A stretch of DNA of 64,000 nt, from NCBI RefSeq assembly GCF_040270295.1, contig NZ_JBELOE010000200.1. One strand, 5' to 3'. This DNA comes from Catenovulum sediminis (GTDB taxonomy: Bacteria > Pseudomonadota > Gammaproteobacteria > Enterobacterales > Alteromonadaceae). A model generated the notes under the pieces. The model saw nothing but the letters and a program-made list of their open reading frames with translations. It did not search any database and had not been told where the DNA came from. Of this stretch, positions 59,883 to 64,000 are shown one piece after another (positions within the stretch are counted from its first letter, which is position 1; each line of letters opens with the position of its first letter). The position numbers and the translations under genes are program-made.

Positions 59883-60626
59883 ATGATTATTCAAACAGAA
59901 TTTGTTGATTTAAAAACCCCAACGGGTGAAATGAGAACCTATATATACCGTCCCAAAGAAGCAGGGCAGTATCCGGCAATTATTTATTATTCTGAAATAT
60001 TTCAGCAAACTGCACCGATAGCACGCTCAGCAGCCATTATGGCAGGTCATGGATTTGTGGTTTTAGTACCCGAAGTGTTTCACGAATTAAATCCAATTGG
60101 GACTGTACTCGGGTATGACGATGAAGGTAAAGATAAAGGCAATGCAGATAAGTTTGCCAAACCTTTAGAAGCGCATGACTCTGACACGCAAACGATGGTT
60201 GATTTTTTACAGCAGCAAAGCTATTGCACAGGACACATTGGTGCAATGGGCGTATGTATTGGCGGCCATTTAGCTTATCGTGCGGCGATGAATGAAAATA
60301 TAAAAGCTGCATCTTGTTTGTACGCAACAGACATTCATTCAAGTACTTTGCCAAGTCAGTCGGGTGCCGATTCATTATCGCGTACCAAAGACATTAAAGG
60401 TGAGTTGATGATGGTATGGGGCAAACAAGACCCACATGTACCAGATGAAGGCCGCTTTAAGATCCACCACAACCTGATTGATTCGGGTGTTAAATTTACC
60501 TGGTTTGAATTTAATGCCGCGCATGCATTTATGCGTGATGAAGGACTCGACAGATACGATCCGGCACTTGCAATGCAGGTGTACCGTATGTCTGTTGACT
60601 TGTTTAAACGAACTTTGGTTGTATAA
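59883..60626 (+). CDS. Dienelactone hydrolase family protein
   Basis: 247 residues, no signal peptide. Alpha/beta hydrolase with the family triad Cys125 (AMGVCIGGH), Asp183 (GKQDPHVPD) and His214 (NAAHAFMRDEG). Family members hydrolyse lactone or ester substrates; the natural one here is unknown. It starts a two-gene unit with the MetF-like gene 14 bases downstream. Confidence 0.88.
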   Translation: MIIQTEFVDLKTPTGEMRTYIYRPKEAGQYPAIIYYSEIFQQTAPIARSAAIMAGHGFVVLVPEVFHELNPIGTVLGYDDEGKDKGNADKFAKPLEAHDSDTQTMVDFLQQQSYCTGHIGAMGVCIGGHLAYRAAMNENIKAASCLYATDIHSSTLPSQSGADSLSRTKDIKGELMMVWGKQDPHVPDEGRFKIHHNLIDSGVKFTWFEFNAAHAFMRDEGLDRYDPALAMQVYRMSVDLFKRTLVV

Positions 60627-60640
60627 GTTAGGAAATTTTA

Positions 60641-61390
60641 ATGAATATCTCGTTTGAAATTGTACCTCGCACGGCTGAGGCTACAGAACAACAAATGGAC
60701 TTTGTTAAACAGCAATTGCCGTTTATTAACACCATTAATATCCCCGATTTATTGCGTTTACCGATCCGCAGTTGGGAAGGCACTGATTATGTTGACCGTA
60801 GTCGCTACAGTTATATTCCACATGTGCGCTCGATTGATTTTGATATTAAATCAAACCGCTTACAGGAGATTATTGAAGCGCGGGAGCTGGATAAAATACT
60901 GATTGTAACAGGCGATCCACCGCCAGATCGCTCACATCAGGTCTATCGCACACATGTGGTCGATTTGGTTCGAAAAATTCGTGCAGACTTTCCGGATATT
61001 GAAATATTTTGCGGTTTTGACCCATACCGCTATGGGGTAAAACAAGAACGCGATTATATTCTGGATAAGTTTGATGCAGGCTGTGACTATATATTATCGC
61101 AACCGTTTTTTGATAAACGTTTGTTAGATGTTTACGCAGATTTTCTGCCGGCAGATAAAGTGTATTGGGGGGTTTCACCTGTGATCACTGAAAAAAGCCA
61201 AGCGTATTGGGAAAATGTAAATAAAGTTGTTTTTCCTAAATCGTTTAGACCTGATTATGAGTGGAATACCGACTTTGCTGTTGAAGTGTTAGAGCACTGT
61301 CAAAAAACAGGTTCGCACTGTTATTTCATGCCTATTAGAATTGATCTCGAACGTTATTTTTTACCTATTCGGGAAAAATTAGGCTGGTAA
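60641..61390 (+). CDS. Short MetF-like (methylenetetrahydrofolate-reductase superfamily) protein
   Basis: 249 residues, shorter than the roughly 290 of MetF. MetF-like barrel elements: FEIVPRT near 5-11 (where MetF has SFEFFPP), VTGDPP (MetF LRGDxP), IEIFCGFDPYR and SQPFFDKRLLDVY (MetF QFFFD). The rest differs, so it may be a folate- or flavin-dependent reductase with another substrate. It forms a pair with the hydrolase. Confidence 0.7.
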   Translation: MNISFEIVPRTAEATEQQMDFVKQQLPFINTINIPDLLRLPIRSWEGTDYVDRSRYSYIPHVRSIDFDIKSNRLQEIIEARELDKILIVTGDPPPDRSHQVYRTHVVDLVRKIRADFPDIEIFCGFDPYRYGVKQERDYILDKFDAGCDYILSQPFFDKRLLDVYADFLPADKVYWGVSPVITEKSQAYWENVNKVVFPKSFRPDYEWNTDFAVEVLEHCQKTGSHCYFMPIRIDLERYFLPIREKLGW

Positions 61391-61423
61391 CCCAAAAAAA
61401 ATCAAAAAAATTCACACTTCCCC

Positions 61424-61451
61424 CTTGTGTTGTCTTTTCCAAACCCCATTT
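61424..61451 (+). promoter_or_regulatory. Sigma-32 heat-shock promoter of groESL
   Basis: CTTGTG, a 14-base spacer and CCCCATTT match the sigma-32 consensus (CTTGAA, 13-15, CCCCATNT). It lies 96 bases before groES. Confidence 0.9.
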
Positions 61452-61472
61452 ATTGCATCAACTTAAGAATTT

Positions 61473-61501
61473 CCCGGCGCCGCTAAGCAGCGTCGGGTTT
61501 T
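61473..61501 (+). other. GC-rich hairpin with T-tract in groE leader
   Basis: CCCGGCGCCGC, loop TAA, GCAGCGTCGGG, then TTTT. The stem has eight pairs with one G-U, one C-A mismatch and two more pairs. It lies between the sigma-32 promoter and groES, so it is inside the heat-shock leader. It looks like a terminator or attenuator but could be an mRNA-stability element. Confidence 0.6.
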
Positions 61502-61546
61502 ACTAACAAACCATAGTGTAATTAATTTCTCAGGAGATTAGAGAAG

Positions 61547-61837
61547 ATGAATATTCGTCCTTTAAATGATCGCGTTATCGTTAAGCGCTTGGAAGTTGAA
61601 ACTAAGTCAGCTGGCGGTATCGTTTTAACTGGAAGTGCAGCCGAAAAATCATCTAAAGGTGAAGTATTGGCTGTCGGTAATGGCCGCACTTTAGATAATG
61701 GTCAAGTGAAAGCGGTCGATGTAAAAGTAGGTGAAACTGTGTTATTTGGTAACTACATCGAAAAATCTGAAAAGATTGACGGCGAAGAAGTATTGATCAT
61801 GAAAGAAGAGAACATCTTGGGTGTGGTTGAAGGTTAA
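61547..61837 (+). CDS. groES: Co-chaperonin GroES
   Basis: 96 residues, exact family length. Seven-subunit lid of GroEL. Features: NIRPLNDRVIVKRLE at 2-16, the mobile loop SAGGIVLTGSAAEKS near 21-35 and a conserved end. AGGAGA precedes the ATG. It is 63 bases before groEL in the same operon. Confidence 0.98.
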   Translation: MNIRPLNDRVIVKRLEVETKSAGGIVLTGSAAEKSSKGEVLAVGNGRTLDNGQVKAVDVKVGETVLFGNYIEKSEKIDGEEVLIMKEENILGVVEG

Positions 61838-61900
61838 TTTTTATAACCAGATATAAAAACCATATTGAGTAATAAGTAAAAAATTCAGGAATTAAAAATT

Positions 61901-63547
61901 ATGGCAGCTAAAGACGTAAAATTCGGTGAAGACGCTCGTGTAAAAATGCTTGCGGGTGTAAATATCTTAGCAAATGCAGTTAAAGTCACTTTAGGTCCTA
62001 AGGGTCGAAATGTTGTTTTAGACAAATCATTTGGTTCTCCGTTAATTACTAAAGACGGTGTATCTGTTGCTAAAGAAATCGAACTTGAAGACAAGTTTGA
62101 AAACATGGGCGCACAAATGGTTAAAGAAGTAGCGTCTAAAGCAAATGATGAAGCTGGTGACGGTACAACAACTGCTACTGTATTAGCACAGTCAATTGTA
62201 AACGAAGGTTTAAAAGCCGTTGCTGCTGGCATGAATCCAATGGATTTAAAGCGTGGTATCGACAAAGCGGTTATCGCAGCCGTAGAAGAATTAAAAGCTT
62301 TATCTCAACCTTGTGCAGATAGCAAAGCGATTGCTCAGGTCGGTACTATCTCTGCAAACTCTGATAGCGAAATCGGCGAAATCATCGCTAAAGCGATGGA
62401 CAAAGTGGGTAAAGAAGGTGTTATCACTGTAGAAGAAGGTCAGGCACTTCAAAACGAATTAGACGTGGTTGAAGGGATGCAGTTTGATCGTGGTTATTTA
62501 TCACCTTACTTCATCAACAATGCTGAAAACGGTACAGTTGAATTAGAAAATCCTTTCATTTTGTTAGTTGACAAGAAAATCTCTAACATCCGTGAATTGT
62601 TAGGTACTTTAGAAGGCGTTGCAAAAGCAGGTAAGCCTTTATTAATTATTGCTGAAGATGTTGAAGGGGAAGCTTTAGCAACTTTAGTTGTAAACAACAT
62701 GCGCGGTATCGTAAAAGTTGCTGCTGTTAAAGCACCAGGTTTTGGTGACCGTCGTAAAGCAATGTTACAAGACATCGCTGTATTAACAAACGGCACTGTG
62801 ATTTCTGAAGAAATCGGCATGGAGCTTGAAAAAGCAACTTTAGAAGATTTAGGTCAAGCCAAGCGCGTTGTTATCAGCAAAGACAATACGACTATCATTG
62901 ACGGTGTGGGTGATGAAGACGCGATTCAAGGCCGTGTTGCGCAAATCCGTGGTCAAATCGAAGAATCTTCTTCAGACTACGACAAAGAAAAACTTCAAGA
63001 GCGTTTGGCTAAATTAGCGGGCGGTGTTGCAGTTATCAAAGTTGGCGCAGCAACTGAAGTTGAAATGAAAGAGAAAAAAGCACGTGTTGAAGATGCATTA
63101 CATGCAACTCGCGCAGCAGTAGAAGAAGGTGTTGTACCGGGTGGTGGTGTTGCATTGGTTCGTGTTGCAGCGAAAATCATCGATTTAACAGGTGACAACG
63201 AAGATCAAAACCACGGTATCAAAGTTGCACTACGTGCAATGGAAGCACCAATGCGTCAAATCGTGACAAACGCGGGTGAAGAAGCTTCTGTTGTGGTTAG
63301 CAAAGTTAAAGAAGGTGACGCTAACTTTGGTTACAACGCGGGCAACGATACTTACGGCGATATGTTAGAAGCCGGTATCTTAGATCCAACTAAAGTAACG
63401 CGTAGTGCACTACAGTTTGCTGCATCGGTAGCTGGCTTAATGATCACTACTGAAGCTATGGTTACTGAAGTACCAAAAGATGACGCACCAGCGGCTCCAG
63501 ATATGGGCGGCATGGGCGGAATGGGTGGTATGGGCGGCATGATGTAG
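61901..63547 (+). CDS. groEL: Chaperonin GroEL
   Basis: 548 residues, exact length. Cytoplasmic folding chamber. Features: AAKDVKFGEDAR start, LGPKGRNVVLDKSFG, the ATP-site GDGTTTATVLAQ near 86-97 and the C-terminal GGM repeat tail (MGGMGGMGGMGGMM). Ends with a strong terminator. Confidence 0.99.
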   Translation: MAAKDVKFGEDARVKMLAGVNILANAVKVTLGPKGRNVVLDKSFGSPLITKDGVSVAKEIELEDKFENMGAQMVKEVASKANDEAGDGTTTATVLAQSIVNEGLKAVAAGMNPMDLKRGIDKAVIAAVEELKALSQPCADSKAIAQVGTISANSDSEIGEIIAKAMDKVGKEGVITVEEGQALQNELDVVEGMQFDRGYLSPYFINNAENGTVELENPFILLVDKKISNIRELLGTLEGVAKAGKPLLIIAEDVEGEALATLVVNNMRGIVKVAAVKAPGFGDRRKAMLQDIAVLTNGTVISEEIGMELEKATLEDLGQAKRVVISKDNTTIIDGVGDEDAIQGRVAQIRGQIEESSSDYDKEKLQERLAKLAGGVAVIKVGAATEVEMKEKKARVEDALHATRAAVEEGVVPGGGVALVRVAAKIIDLTGDNEDQNHGIKVALRAMEAPMRQIVTNAGEEASVVVSKVKEGDANFGYNAGNDTYGDMLEAGILDPTKVTRSALQFAASVAGLMITTEAMVTEVPKDDAPAAPDMGGMGGMGGMGGMM

Positions 63548-63585
63548 TCTGAAAAAGACATCATCCTCCAGAACACTTGTTCGTT

Positions 63586-63617
63586 AAAAACCCAGCTTCG
63601 GCTGGGTTTTTGCTTTT
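63586..63617 (+). terminator. Rho-independent terminator after groEL
   Basis: AAAAACCCAGC, loop TTCG, GCTGGGTTTTT, then GCTTTTT: an 11-pair stem with the stable TTCG loop. It ends the groESL transcript. Confidence 0.95.
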
Positions 63618-63661
63618 TAATGATAGAAAATACCGTTTTGCTATAGGGTGTGAACAGCTTA

Positions 63662-64000
63662 GTGAAAATTTATATTAAAAACATGGTTTGTGACCGGTGT
63701 ATTCTGGCGGTAGAAAATATACTGCAAGAGATGCAGTTAAGTTATGTCACTGTTGGTTTAGGTGTGGTGGATTTTTCAAACCATCTAGGTGAGCAACTAC
63801 CCGATCTTATTCATACTCAATTAAGCCAGCGATTAGAAACGCTGGGCTTTTCACTGCTTAATAATTCAAAAAGTAAGTTAATTGATGCGGTAAAAAATTC
63901 GTGCATTGACTATCTTAAAAGCACCATAGAAGGTGAGCAGGCGCCAACCCATGTGCGCTTGTCTGAGCATATTAATCATTATGTTGCGCGGGAATATAAA
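63662..64000 (+). CDS. Regulator-like protein with N-terminal metal-binding-type domain, C-terminus cut by the window edge
   Basis: 113 residues, open to the window edge, from GTG 63662. It begins VKIYIKNMVCDRCILAVENI, a ferredoxin-like fold start with a CxxC pair (Cys10, Cys13), as in heavy-metal-associated domains. GFSLL and SKLIDAVKN follow. This layout is known in AraC-family regulators whose DNA-binding domain would follow, but it is outside the window. The start codon has only a weak GGGTG upstream. Confidence 0.6.
   Translation, partial: MKIYIKNMVCDRCILAVENILQEMQLSYVTVGLGVVDFSNHLGEQLPDLIHTQLSQRLETLGFSLLNNSKSKLIDAVKNSCIDYLKSTIEGEQAPTHVRLSEHINHYVAREYK

Noticed and set aside
62506..62820. 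Open frames antisense to groEL, fliK, fliG and other genes
   Set aside because: They are shadows of strongly coding genes, with no start signals or recognisable domains.

Overview
The window looks like chromosomal DNA of a motile marine gammaproteobacterium, most likely of the order Alteromonadales. The grounds are the FlrA/FlrB/FlrC flagellar hierarchy with sigma-54 promoters, the order fliE-F-G-H-I-J-K-L-M-N-O-P-Q-R-flhB, the orn/rsgA/psd block, a DUF3334 protein and TmcA. I make no genus call from sequence alone. No tRNA, rRNA, CRISPR array, transposase or prophage gene was seen.

Region 1 (1-23,250) is an A+T-rich, one-directional cluster of 21 complete genes plus one partial gene. Many genes overlap by a few bases, as in a polycistronic operon. 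It encodes surface-glycan or flagellin-glycan functions. These include a KpsC/KpsS-like and a GT29-like glycosyltransferase, sugar epimerase/dehydratases, and an activated-heptose set: a GmhA-type isomerase, a nucleotidyltransferase-kinase with domains in the reverse order to HldE, and an HddC-like nucleotidyltransferase. There are also several methyltransferases, a putative 2-oxoglutarate oxygenase, a B12-type radical SAM enzyme, three short-chain dehydrogenases and a zinc-type alcohol dehydrogenase. Two thiamine-diphosphate systems are present: an E1 alpha/beta pair with no E2/E3, and an acetolactate-synthase-like enzyme. I infer an unusual, possibly branched and methylated, heptose-related sugar. 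The exact product cannot be read from the sequence.

Region 2 (23,251-42,948) is the flagellar block. It holds a short divergent flagellin with its own terminator, flrA, a sigma-54 promoter and flrBC, a 580-base repeat-rich gap, another sigma-54 promoter, and fliE to flhB. The usual flaG/fliD/fliS genes are absent between flagellin and flrA, and flhA does not follow flhB.

Region 3 (42,949-54,900) is housekeeping: a TraB/GumN protein, an S41 peptidase lipoprotein, a small envelope protein, orn, rsgA, psd, a DMT transporter, a glycerophosphodiesterase, a SPOR-like protein, tmcA, a Spo0M-like protein and a DUF3334 (CheX-like) protein.

Region 4 (54,894-59,700, minus strand) is a self-contained glucosylglycerate operon: glycerate kinase, a MpgP-type phosphatase, glucosyl-3-phosphoglycerate synthase and a GH13 glucosylglycerate phosphorylase. 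A good sigma-54 promoter match precedes it, which suggests nitrogen-responsive control of this compatible solute.

Region 5 (59,700-64,000) holds a dienelactone-hydrolase-family gene, a short MetF-like gene, and groES-groEL behind a clear sigma-32 promoter and a GC-rich leader hairpin. The window ends in the start of a regulator-like gene with a CxxC metal-binding-type N-terminus.
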